A stretch of 64,000 nucleotides of DNA, from positions 124,001 to 188,000 of the forward strand of contig JAPDRO010000006.1 in NCBI GenBank assembly GCA_030247885.1, read 5' to 3'. The DNA comes from Taxawa tesnikishii (nom. ined.) (lineage: Eukaryota > Ascomycota > Dothideomycetes > Dothideales). The notes below the pieces were generated by a model. That model was not told the DNA's origin and searched no databases. It saw only the letters and a list, made by a program, of their open reading frames with translations. The translations under genes were made by a program, and so were the position numbers. Below, piece by piece: positions 22,115 to 32,812 of this stretch; position 1 is the stretch's first letter, and each line of letters starts with the position of its first letter.

Positions 22115-23723
22115 ATGGAAGTCGACACCGAACCGGCACTGACCGACGGAGACGCGGCGAACTTTGCCGAAAAAGACGCAACAGCGGCCACCGATCAGGT
22201 GTCGGAGAAGGCACCTGCAGAGCCTGAAGCTCGAGGATTATCAAGACTAGCACGAACGATATCCAGGACTTCGACACGGAACGATCCCGGGCCACCCCCA
22301 GATGGTGGTGCGAAGGCATGGACCCAGGTCGTGTGCGCACACTTCGTAGTGGCCTCATGCTGGGGATTCATCACCTCGTTCGGCGCGTTCCAAACTTACT
22401 ACACCACTGATCTCGGGCTAGACCCGTCAGACGTATCGTGGATCGGGTCCTTGCAAACGACCTTGTTGTTCCTCGTAGGCGTCGGCAGCGGACGAGCCAT
22501 GGACGCCGGATACTTCAAGATGCTGCTCACGTCCGGGGCGCTTCTGCAGGTCATTGGCGTCATGGGATTGAGCGTGTCACGACAGTATTACGCTCTCATT
22601 CTCACTCAAGGACTGGTGTTTGGACTGGGATGCGGATTGGTGTTCACGCCGACAATGTACGTATGCGAGGGAGCGTATGTGTGTTAGTGGACCCGGTGGC
22701 TGATCTTGTGGGCGGCAGGGCCTTGCTCGCGACGTACTTTGCGAAGAAGCGGAGTCTGGTCATGGGCTTCTCGGCGATCGGATCCTGTACCGGAGGACTG
22801 ATCTTTCCCGCAATCGTGCGGGAACTGCTCTCGAAAATCGGGTTCGGGTGGACGGTGCGCATACTCGGTACGGACCTGCCAGGCTTTTCATTACTGGGAT
22901 CGTATTTTCGCCATCAGCTGACTGGTTCTCTTGATATAGGTTTCATCATGCTCGCGTTCAACATTCCCGGAATCGCACTCATGCGTACGCGCATCCCGCC
23001 GCGGACGTCGGGGCCCTTGGTGGAGTGGACCGCATTTACCGAAGCGCCGTACGTGCTTTTCGTGAGCGGCATGTTCTTCGTGTTCTGGTCACTGTACTTC
23101 GCCTTCTACTATGTATGTTCTCTCTCCTCCTCCTCCTCCTCCTCCTCCTCCTCCTCCTCCTCCTCCTCCTCCCCTCTCGCCTCCTCATTACTCCCTAACA
23201 CACTGTGCAGGTGGGCAGTTTCGGACGCAACATCGTCCACCTCGACTACGCGAACTCCATAAACCTCCTCATGGTCATGGTCGGCATCGGCCTACCGGGC
23301 CGTCTCATACCCAACTACATCGCAGACCGGTACTTTGGGCCCCTGCAATCCATGACGCCCTTCGCATTTCTCTGCTCCGTCATGTTCTTCTGCTGGATCT
23401 CCGTTTCCAGTTCCACCTCTCTCTACGTCTTCGCCGCCTTCTACGGCACCGGCTCCGCGGCCATCCAATCGCTCTTCCCCGCCACCCTGTCGTCCCTCAC
23501 GGAGGACTTGAAGAAGGCTGGAACGCGCCTGGGCATGGGGTTCACGATAGTGAGTATGGCGACGTTGACGGGTCCGCCGCTCGCCGGAGCGCTCGTCGCC
23601 CGGCATGGCGGCAATTACCTCTATGCGCAGCTGTGGGCTGGCTGTTCGATGCTCCTGGGCGGGTCGTTGCTCATTGCCGCGAGGGTTGCAAAGGTCGGCT
23701 TGGAGGTGAGGAGACGGGTGTAG
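22115..23723 (+). CDS. Second monocarboxylate-transporter-like MFS permease
   Basis: A 458-residue MFS protein related in family, but not closely in sequence, to the gene at 7991. A charged N-tail leads to PPDGGAKAWTQVV, then TM1-TM12. Exons are 22115-22656, 22719-22867, 22940-23112 and 23211-23723; introns are 62, 72 and 98 nt. The joins restore FTPTMALLATYFAKKRSL, WTVRILGFIMLAFN and FAFYYVGSFGRNIV, all contiguous in the family. The ATG at 22115 precedes MEVDTEPALT. Intron 3 carries about fifteen CTC/TCC trinucleotides immediately before the acceptor, so its length may vary between strains. Substrate unknown. Confidence 0.87.
23125..23172 (+). repeat. (TCC)n microsatellite in intron 3
   Basis: About fifteen perfect CTC/TCC units between donor and acceptor of the transporter intron, forming most of its polypyrimidine tract. 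Confidence 0.95.
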
Positions 23724-23863
23724 CTATACGTATACGCCGTTTGTCCCTCGGGACGAAGATGCACATGCGCTGCAAACCGACAATCGTCGGGTGCGTTATA
23801 ATCACATGTTGCCTTTGATCCGCTACCTGCTACGTACCTCTACCGGACGAGCGAGCTGTCTAC

Positions 23864-26228
23864 TCACTCCTTCATGAGCTGCTGTATCCATGCCGGAATC
23901 TCCGGTTTCTTCTCCCACGCCTTCCTCCACTTACCCTGCCATCCCTCCGCGGTGCTCGGAATGGCAAAAACGGCCGTGACGAACCACCTCGTCTCGCCCA
24001 TCTTGAGATCCGCATACAGCGTCGGCAGATTCGTCCTCGGCTCGATGAGGTTGGAGTTTGCGTCCGCGTTCAGGATCCCGCCTTTCCTCTCCCTCGCGTC
24101 CGCCAACTCGACGATGCCCACCGCGCCCGCCCGCGATACCGTCAGCGCGCTCTCGCCGGCTTCCAGCACGCCCTCGTGCTCGCCCGCGTCTCGCGAGCCG
24201 AGTCTGGCCAGGGCGCGGCCGTCGCGCTCGCGCACGCCTAGGATCGCGAACGCGCCCTCGGCGCTCTTGACGTCGCGGCCCGTCTCGACCTTGTGCGCGC
24301 GCAGATGCCAGTTCTCGTACCCCTCGGCGGGCGGGACCAGCCACGTGTGCACGGTGACGTCGCTCCAGGGGTTCATGGTCGAGTAGAGCACGGGGCTGCC
24401 GTCGCGGTCAAGGAAGCGGGCGTTGTCGACCTCGCGCCGCATCTTCCAGATCTCGCCGCCGTCGTCGCTGAGCGCGAGCGCGGACTCGGGCACGAACTGC
24501 TCGAGGGTGTAGCCGCCGGTGGGGACCGAGTAGCCGAACGAGGCCGAGTAGGCAAAGTGCCCGTATTTGGCCTGTGTGGCCTTGAGCGGATAGTGGCATT
24601 TTTGGCCCGAGGAGAGCAGGAAGGTGTGCCCGCCTTTGTGCACCATGATGTGCAGGGGATGCTTGAGCGCCTTGATCTCCGGGATCGGGCTGGGGGTTTG
24701 GGTGAAGGGGTGCGCTTGCTCTTCGCTGCTCCAGAATGGGTGCGAGGCGGGGAGCGCTAGGCATGCGAATGCGAGCATGCACCAGTACGGCGACCCGGGG
24801 CTGTTGTAATTCTCGGCCAGGTAGTAGTTCGGATACGTGAAGCCGATGTTCAGCATCCCGTTCGGCTGGAAGATGTGTGGTTGCTTGGCCCACCAACGCA
24901 GGTTGCGGAGGAGCATGCCTTTGGCGATGCCCCAGGAGAGCGGCGCGGGTGGCTCGACGTCGGCGAATGCGAGAGCGGACCAGAATGCGATGGTGGCGAA
25001 GCGGTACGTCAGACTCCTGCCGAAGGGGATGATGGGTCCCTCGGGCGACGAATAGTGGGCAAAGTCGAGTGCGTATTTACGGCCGCGCTCGCGGTATTCC
25101 TCGGCGCGCTTGGGATCCGAGTCGGCGGCCAGCTTCGAATAGAGTAACTGCAGGTACTGGATAGCGTATGACCCGCTGTAGTAGTCCATTTGCGTGTAGC
25201 CTGCGGGTCCGTCGTTGGACCAGCCGTCGCCTCTATGGAAAGTATCAAGATGGTCCATATCGGCTTCGATGCGGGATTGCGAATAAGGAGCGCCGTTTGC
25301 CTTGAGACCGAGGTTTGCAAAAACGCGGAACCAGAGCCTACGGTACGTAAGCAATGGAGCGCAGCTGGGCTTTCACAACCACGAAACTCACCAGTTAGTG
25401 TTTGGCATTTCCTTGTCGTTCATACTTCCGAGCCATTTGGCCACGTTGTCCCTCTCGCGGTCGCTCAGTGGATCCCAGAACTCCTTGTGGGCGATGGCGA
25501 GAGTGTAACCGATGGGACAAGACTCAACCATACGCTGGTCAAGGTCCTCCATGTTGCCCCAGAACTCCGGGCCATCTGGATCAGTACCGGCCGCCAGGCC
25601 TTTGGCGAACAGCTTTGTGTTGCGGTAGGATGAACCTCCGGCTATCAGAGGCGCCAGACCCCACAACGGGCGGGCAAAGCCCTCGATTTGAGCGCCCGTC
25701 TCGTCGACTGTGATGGAGTCAGTCGCTGGAACGGTAGGAAAACAAGCCCCCAAAGCAGCAGTGGCTCCCGAAAACAAGCCCCAAACAGCAGTGTCTCCAA
25801 GAGGGAAGGTCAACTTCGTGTTCGATGCTCGGTCACGGCTCCTTCCCGAACAGGAAGTCGATCTCTTCTTGGGTCGTTGCAGCTGTGAAGGCTGATGGCG
25901 AGCTTTGTGTAGTTCTGTCCGGGCAGGTACGCATCGTGCTTAGTGGTTTTGGCCAAATTTTGGCCAGCAAGACATTGCTGCTGACACCAAGGGGTGCATA
26001 TACGCTGCTTTCCTCCGCCGTGTGTTTCCATACAAGAGAGAAAGACGTACAACGAGTGCCGGTTCCTCCAACACGAACGAGAGCGCATTCTGGCGAAAAG
26101 CCAGCCTCGAGGGGATCCAGTAACGCAGCACACGCCGCTACCACGTCGTCACGCGTCTCGAAGGCATTCTTGGCGAAGGCATGCACGGGGAAAGGTTGGT
26201 TTGCTTCCGCAACCTGAGCGACGGTCAT
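23864..26228 (-). CDS. DUF2264 family protein
   Basis: A 661-residue protein of the DUF2264 family, thought to have an alpha/alpha-toroid fold resembling glycan-active enzymes; no substrate is established. Exons are 26228-26051, 25725-25392 and 25337-23864, with introns of 325 and about 54 nt; the exons sum to 662 codons. N-terminal [17 protein letters not shown] joins [20 protein letters not shown] across the long intron, then [66 protein letters not shown] and [20 protein letters not shown]. The joins are phase-consistent, but the 325-nt intron is exceptional for this window and could hide a further small exon or an alternative start at 25813. It converges on the second MCT-like transporter. 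Confidence 0.8.
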
Positions 26229-27561
26229 GGCTGCTGACGGTACGGTATATTCGACGACGATTGCAGTTATTGTGAAGAACGGAAATACTCTTTACAGAGT
26301 TTGTACAGTGCTACTTTCCTTTTTAACAGAATCCTCCTCCTTCGACATGCGGCATCACGATAGCTGTCCGTTTCCGACCCACTTACTCGGCCATTGTCAA
26401 CCGAAAGCCGATGCCTGTCCCTACGAGCAAAGCGGCGGACCGACACAGGCTTTCGGCTAAAGACGAGGAAGACGATGGTGTATTGGCGGAGCTGGTGCCA
26501 GTTTAGCCAAAGTGACAGCTTGGGGGTCACTCCCAATCGCGGGGTCAAATGCCAAGCCAAGGCCAAAGCCAGAGCCAGAGCCAAAATGCGGGCTGACGGG
26601 CACTGTCTTGTGTCTTGTGTGTTGTGTGTTGGCTCGACTCTTCGACCGGAAAATCCAAGACGCAGACGTCCACTGCTCTAATTGTAGGTTTCACAGCAGG
26701 TACCGTATGTCGATTCACGGGCGCGTGGAACTGTCAGAGCGCACAAGCAACACCACCCTGTTCTCCTTGGCATTTCCGTCTCGCGTTTCCATACTTCCAC
26801 CTGTCTCGTGACGGAACGCCATCCGAAAGAGCCGGGCACGCCTGTGCAGATGCCAAGGTGAAGTAATCCATCCTCTCATATCCGGCCTGGTCTGGGGAAT
26901 AATGCTGGGGCGCCCATCGTCCCGGTTTCGTCCACTCCAAAAACTCTGGCCTATACTCAAACACTCCGTATGGAGACCCCGGACGATACCCCAGACTCCG
27001 CCGCGCATGTTTGTTGTCTATGACGCTCCGCCCAAGACGGAGCTTCACCAAATTCCGTCGACTGAGAGCGGCAAGGATTGCTTGGTCCATCGCAGGCCAG
27101 CCTTGGCCCACCACGGTGCCGCTCATCGACAACGCCCCTGTCATGCGTGCCCAGAGTCACTACTTTGCTTGTCGTCCCTCAAGCCTGAGCCCAGGATGAC
27201 AACCATTCGAGGACAAACCGACGTGAACCTTGGACACCTTGGCCCTACCGTCAAAAATCCCACCATACAGAGGAGAGTGTCCGGTAAATGTCTGCTGTCG
27301 GCTGACAACATGATATATATCCCCAACAATCTCCCACTCCATCGTTTGGTCAGGTCGTGGAGAAGTCAGCGGAGCCCCAGTTCCATCCACTGTATTTCGT
27401 GGTCCCTCGCATTCCAGGAAGCCTTTCGCCACTGGTGTGCTTTGAGTGTAGACAGCCTACCTTGACGGCAGACCAAGCGCCGCACCTGCTTCGTCCATCT
27501 GTCCGGTCACGCCTCCTCTCGCTCGGGCTCGTAGCCAGTAACCGACCGACACCGCGACAGC
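26229..27561. other. Divergent intergenic region, DUF2264/quinate permease
   Basis: Upstream region of two diverging genes, 1.3 kb. A coherent but unrecognised minus-strand open frame sits at 26734-27144 (separate entry). Short AAGCC/AGAGCC units repeat near 26549-26585. Confidence 0.45.
26734..27144 (-). CDS. Hypothetical open frame, possible gene or gene remnant
   Basis: A 136-codon frame on the minus strand with a protein-like middle part (LGYRPGSPYGVFEYRPEF, then EWTKPGRWAPQHYSPDQAGYERM) rich in Trp, Tyr and Pro. I do not recognise the family. Neighbouring minus-strand frames around 27160-27432 look similar in composition and may be further exons. No start or splice structure could be fixed, and it may be a relic or chance. 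Confidence 0.25.
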   Translation of the reverse strand: MTGALSMSGTVVGQGWPAMDQAILAALSRRNLVKLRLGRSVIDNKHARRSLGYRPGSPYGVFEYRPEFLEWTKPGRWAPQHYSPDQAGYERMDYFTLASAQACPALSDGVPSRDRWKYGNARRKCQGEQGGVACAL

Positions 27562-29486
27562 ATGGGTCTCCTACAGAGGATTGTCAAGAATGAGGCCATG
27601 AAGAATGATCCCCCATCAATTTATGGATGGAGGGTTTACTTCTTGGCTTGCTCGGCATGCTTCGGCGGTATGCTGTTCGGAATGGACATCGGTATCATCG
27701 GTGGTGTTTTGACGCTACCAGCGTTCAAGTATGGCACTTGACCTCTCTGTGAGCGTCCGGTGAACCCAACGCTAATCGTTGAGCAGGAGCGAATATGGCC
27801 TGAACAACAAGTCAAAGGTCGCCCTGGCTGATCTCAACGCGAACATTGTGTCCACGCTGCAGTGCGGTTGCTTCGTCGGCGCTCTCGTCGCCTCCTGGAC
27901 CGCCGACAGGTTCGGTCGTCGCAAAGCGCTCATGTTCAACGCCGTCATCACCATCATCGGGTGTGTCTTCCAGGCCGCCGGCAGCGGGAAGCTGGCAGTC
28001 ATGTTCATTGGACGCTTCATCGCCGGTCTCGGTGTCGGAGCTGCCTCTATGATCACGCCCCTCTACGTCGCCGAGAACTCTCCCCGTGCCATTCGTGGTG
28101 GTCTGACCGGTCTCTACCAGCTGTTCATTGCCACCGGTACTATGCTTGCCTTCTGGACCAACTACGGCTCTCTGCAGCACTTGAAGGGCGATACGACCTT
28201 CATCGTGCCGCTCGCGGCTCAGGCCCTCCCCGCTATTGCCCTCTTGGTGTGCATATTCTTCTGCAAAGAGAGCACACGCTGGCTCGCCAAGGCGGATCGG
28301 TGGGAAGACGCGACCAAGACCCTCTCGGTCCTCCGCCAGCTTCCCACGGATCACCCGTACGTACAAGGCGAGCTGCAAGAAATGGCGGACCAACTCGAGC
28401 ACGAGCGCCAGCTCATCGGCGGCGCCTCCTTCTGGGACTTGCAGAAGGAGATGTGGACGATCCCGGGCAACCGCAAGCGCGCCCTCATCAGCATCTTCCT
28501 CATGATCTGCCAGCAGATGACCGGCACCAACGCCATCAACTACTACGCACCCCAGATCTTCAAGAACCTGGGCGTCACCGGCAACGCGACCGGCCTCTTC
28601 GCCACCGGCGTCTACGGCATCGTCAAGGTCGTCGGCTGCGCCGTCTTCCTCGTTTTCGTCGCCGACTCCCTCGGCCGCCGCCGCTCCCTCCTGTGGACCT
28701 CCGTCGCCCAGGGCTGCGCCATGTTCTACGTCGGCCTGTACGTGCGCATCGAACCGCCCGTCAAGGGCGAGCCAGTGCCGCCTGCGGGATACTTTGCCCT
28801 CGTCTGCATCTTCCTCTTCGCCGCCTGCTTCCAGGTTCGTAACCCCAGCCCCTCCACCCCCATCATCCCCCGTCCTCCCGTCCCCCGCGGCCTTTCCCGC
28901 AATCGTTGCGCAAAAGATGCTGATGTCTGTGATTCTGTCAGTTCGGCTGGGGCCCCTGCTGCTGGATCTACGTCTCCGAGATCCCCACCGCGCGGCTCCG
29001 GTCGCTGAACGTGGCCATCGCGGCCGCGACGCAGTGGCTCTTCAACCTGGTCGTCGCGCGCGCCACGCCCAACATGATCGCCACGGTCGGCAAGGGCGGC
29101 TACGGTTGCTTCCTCATCTACGGAAGTTTCTGTTTCAGCATGTTCTTCTTCGTCTGGTTCTTCATTCCCGAGACTAAGGGTGAGTTTTTTTCTTCTTCTT
29201 TTTACTTTTCTGTTTCTTTCTTTTTCGTTCTTGTTGTTGGTCTTCCTCCCCAGATCCTACCGATGGGGGCTTGCTGCCCGCGCTGCCGTGGGGTATATTG
29301 TGGGCCTTGTTGTGCTGACGGGAGTGTTGAACAGGTCTGTCGCTTGAGAGGATGGACGAGCTCTTCGGCGTTACGGAGATGGTCAAGCAGATCGAGGACG
29401 ACGATAGGGAGGCCCATGCTGCTCCGGTCGAGATCAAGGAGAAGTCGCAGCATGTTGAGGAGGTCAGGCCTGTGGAGACGAAGTAG
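27562..29486 (+). CDS. Quinate/sugar-type MFS permease
   Basis: A 534-residue sugar-porter family (SLC2-like) permease, closest in appearance to fungal quinate permeases (QutD/Qa-y). Exons are 27562-27728, 27787-28834, 28942-29179 and 29335-29486; introns are 58, 107 and 155 nt. Landmarks: [20 protein letters not shown] in TM1 with [20 protein letters not shown] in loop 2-3, [37 protein letters not shown] in TM7, [10 protein letters not shown] in loop 8-9, [16 protein letters not shown], and [16 protein letters not shown] at the start of the C-tail. If it imports quinate it would feed the quinate/shikimate pathway, but no qut catabolic genes are in the window, so substrate assignment is family-based only. 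Confidence 0.87.
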
Positions 29487-30214
29487 TGGCTCGCATGCGG
29501 TGGGCACTATCGCGTATAGCGTTGTTACAAGTTTGAACGAAGATCGTCAAGGCGTGTAATTGAACCAACGAAATGACTTGGGTTGACGGTTATCCTGCCA
29601 CGACGGTCGAAGATAACGTCAGTGCATATGATGGCCCCCTTTTACAGCTGTCCTATCCCTTCCTTGTTGTTATTCTTCTGACGTGAATCTTGGGAACCTA
29701 GATCTCCAAGCACACGCCGCCCATTAACCGCGGCAACAATCTAGTACATGATGTCCGTTCCCTAACGTATTGCTTCAAGTGGGCTTGCAGTACTACAACA
29801 AGGCGCATAGTGAGGCCACCGCAACATCATATTCCACCAAGCTCTCGACCTATGCCCACACGGCAAGCGCCTTTGATTCATGTGAGTTGCATTGAGTGGT
29901 GTTTTCGTGATTACACACAACGAACCATTTACTTTCCAGTCTCCAAGTGATCAAAATGGTAAGGGGGTATCTTGCAGGAAAACGCCTGAATCCACAACAG
30001 TCCGCAGTTTCGCATGATGAAGAAGCAGCAGATTTTCGAACAAAAGAGAAGCAGAGCCCTTGATCAAAGGAGGGTGAAATGTCCGGAAGTCCGGAAGGGT
30101 GAGTAGAAAAATGAAAAATTCGAAACGCCGGCCCAATGCTTGTGCTCGCTCATGTGTTCCCGAGTTCCATGACCGTTAGAAAAGAAAAAAGTGTACCAAA
30201 AATTACCAGTAGGA
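29487..30214. other. Convergent intergenic region
   Basis: Between facing 3' ends of the permease and the coiled-coil gene. No gene seen. Confidence 0.5.
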
Positions 30215-32295
30215 TTACCAAATCTCCCCGAGGCCGTCGGATGGCCGATTCGGGAGCAACTTGTCGAGTTGTTGAAGTAGGACTCCGAAGTTGGAGGTTG
30301 GATGGTCGGCTTCGATGCCACTGTCCCTATCGGTTCCCTCCCCGTCGAAGCTGGGACCGCTGAATTCGTCGTGGTGCTGCCAGATGCCGAGGGCGCCGGG
30401 GCTGTCGGTGTTGGGTTTGTTGGCATGGAGCGTGTCGTCCTCCGTCGCAGCGACAGAAGCGTCGTCACGGTCGTCCTCGGTAAGTATACGACCACCGAGC
30501 CTGACGTCTGCCGAGCGCACCTGGTGGTCGAGCGCTTTCCTACCGTCTCGGATGAGGTCTTCGGTCCAGCATAGACAGCGTTTCAACGATTGATTCATCT
30601 TCTGCGTGTCGAGGAGGAGCTCCCGATGCTTTTCCAAATCGATTTGTAGACGCTTTTGATCCCTGGCACGATACCTCGCATCACTGTCTGCTTGTGCCGT
30701 TGGTGATAGAGGCGCAGCCGAAGAAGTCACAGAGGCTGAATCTTCCTCAGACAGATCGCCTACTTCTTCTTCGAACGGGCTCGATGTCCGGCCAATGTCA
30801 TCAAAGTCCGGCAAATCACCCTCCTCATCCAGCGATGACAGTCGGCGGACGGGCCGATCTGCTTCTGGAACCGAGAACTGCCCTGCCCGACTGAGCCTGC
30901 GATATCGCTTGAGTTCCGCCTTCTGCTTCCTCATTTCTCTTTCCAGGGATTTGTTGATGGCGAGAAGTGACGAGTTTGAGATTTCAAGATCCAGGACTTT
31001 GCGCTCCCTACGCGCATCCGCCGCAAAATCACTCTGGGTCTTGAGAGGGCTTTGGCTGGGCTCGGCTACAGAAGGACGAGCACTAGCCAATTTTGTGTCA
31101 ATATCTCGCAATATCGGACGCTGTCGCTGCGGTTGAAATTGTGCCTTGTCCTCAGCAGTACGGTCATCTACTGTCGTCTCGCCACTAGCAGGTACTTCCC
31201 CGCAGTTTGTGAGCGCCTCCGTGATCGGTGTGATGCTCCCGATTCGATTGAAGACACACTTGAACTCTTCACGTGACCCTTCTTGAACCCCGACAAACCC
31301 AAGCTCGGCTTTTGTTGGCCGTTCTGATTATCTGGGAACGGTGATTGACCAGGAAGTACGGAGCCAGGTGATGTGCCATGTTGTCGATCTAGCCTGACAC
31401 CGAAGATCTGAGAGACCCCTTCCGGTAAGAAAGGTGTATGCTTTCCTTGGGTGGAGACGCTGGCCTCGCCGACACCGAAGAGGCGCTCGAGGCAGGCGGT
31501 GGGAAGAAAGGCGAAGCTGCAGATGTCGAACTCAAGGGGGCGAGAGTATGGACGGGCTGGGAATAGGTTCTGATGAGACGTTCGCATGCAAGAACAGGCC
31601 AGGTGACCGCTTTTCTGATACTGCTGAAAGCACCGGAGAGGGTGCTTTTGATGACGGCGCTCGGGTTTCCTCCTCTCGCCCGTTTGCGTAAACGAAAGTA
31701 GGGTTCTTCTTAGGCTCAGTCTTTTTCAATGCGGGCTCATGTCGTCTTGCATCGCTGGCGTGGAAGAATTGTGGGCTGTTCTCTCCTGACCTCCTCCCAG
31801 CCACGGTTTGGGTGCCATCTGCCCGTCCAGCCAGCCGTAGTGCAGGTAACCTCACGGTCTCTTTGCCGTTGACCAAGCTCTTCGACCTCCCGCTCGCAGC
31901 TTGCAACCGTGAATCTAATGTGCTCTCAGAGCGTGCAGGTACCCCTTGAAGCTCGCCCGTTGGCGACAGTGTTTTTGCTCTCCTAAGCTTGGCGTGTCAT
32001 CGCCGCCCAGTGCTGGTGACAAGGCTCCAACTCTTGACTTCCGCGAAGACGACCGCGGGGTAATGTTGGAACTCAAAACGGCCTTCACAGGGGTATCGCT
32101 ATCCTCGACTGGTGGAGCTTTTGATACTGTGCTAGCTGACTTGTTCGCCGGTCGTCCTGCGGCAGTGCTCGAGGATACGGTGGGGTGTGCTGCCAGACGG
32201 GGTGTCAAGGGCGATTTGGTATTTCTTGTGGAGCCGAGGGTGGGTTTCAAGGACCGGCCTTGATTGTTGACATTGTGGCGGTCACCAGGGGCCAT
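30215..32295 (-). CDS. Conserved fungal coiled-coil protein, unknown function
   Basis: Predicted length about 694 residues once four single-base gaps are allowed for. The N-terminal half is disordered and Ser/Pro-rich (MAPGDRHNVNNQGRSLKP; AKTLSPTGELQGVPARSE; ASPPKESIHLSYRKG). It is followed by a compact motif EEFKCVFNRIGSITPITEAL and a coiled coil (LLAINKSLEREMRKQKAELK; KRLQIDLEKHRELLLDTQKM). The C-terminus is acidic and ends PSDGLGEIW. The frame moves by one base in the same direction at short runs near 31277, 31416, 31536 and 31989; each join restores a sensible sequence and the total becomes 695 codons. I do not recognise a named homologue; the layout suggests a cytoskeletal or cell-cycle scaffold, which is only a guess. 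It diverges from the Pol kappa gene. Confidence 0.7.
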
Positions 32296-32812
32296 GGTAC
32301 GGTGCCAGCGTAGTACAGATCAAGGTGTGTTTCTCCGCGAGGGGCTGAACAATGCAGAGAGCATATGTGCCAGTGCTGGCCAAAGTGCCTGTTAGGTGTT
32401 AGATGTAGCTGCTGTCCTGGCAATTTCCGGTGATGCTCGGCATGGTGATTTCCGGACAGAAGAAGCGTAGGGCGGTGAAGGGAGCGTTGTAGTTTCTTTT
32501 GCTTGTTCAGATATGAATGTCTCGAGTTTACAGCGAGTGTGGATCCAGGGGGATCAAGTGGGGTCGTAGACGGTTGGATGGTTCCTTTTGTTGTGCTGAT
32601 GTACTCGACTTGGTTATGACACTTACAAACATTCACTCACGCGCGAGACGAACAGCAGATGCGGGTCGGGTCGGCTTGGCGCGCTAGATAATCGATTAAA
32701 CTCGCAGGGATCACGAACGCGTCTTTTACGCCTTCTACGCCTCTTCCATGCTAAACCCGCGTCGACCCCTGCAGCTATCGTATCGAAATATTCCCAACGT
32801 TGATGGAGCAGC
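32296..32812. other. Divergent intergenic region, coiled-coil/Pol kappa
   Basis: Shared promoter region of about 0.5 kb. No gene seen. Confidence 0.5.

Noticed and set aside
27862-28842. A 326-codon plus-strand frame inside the quinate-type permease
   Set aside because: Arg/His-rich out-of-frame reading of a GC-rich gene; the overlapping frame is a clear sugar porter.
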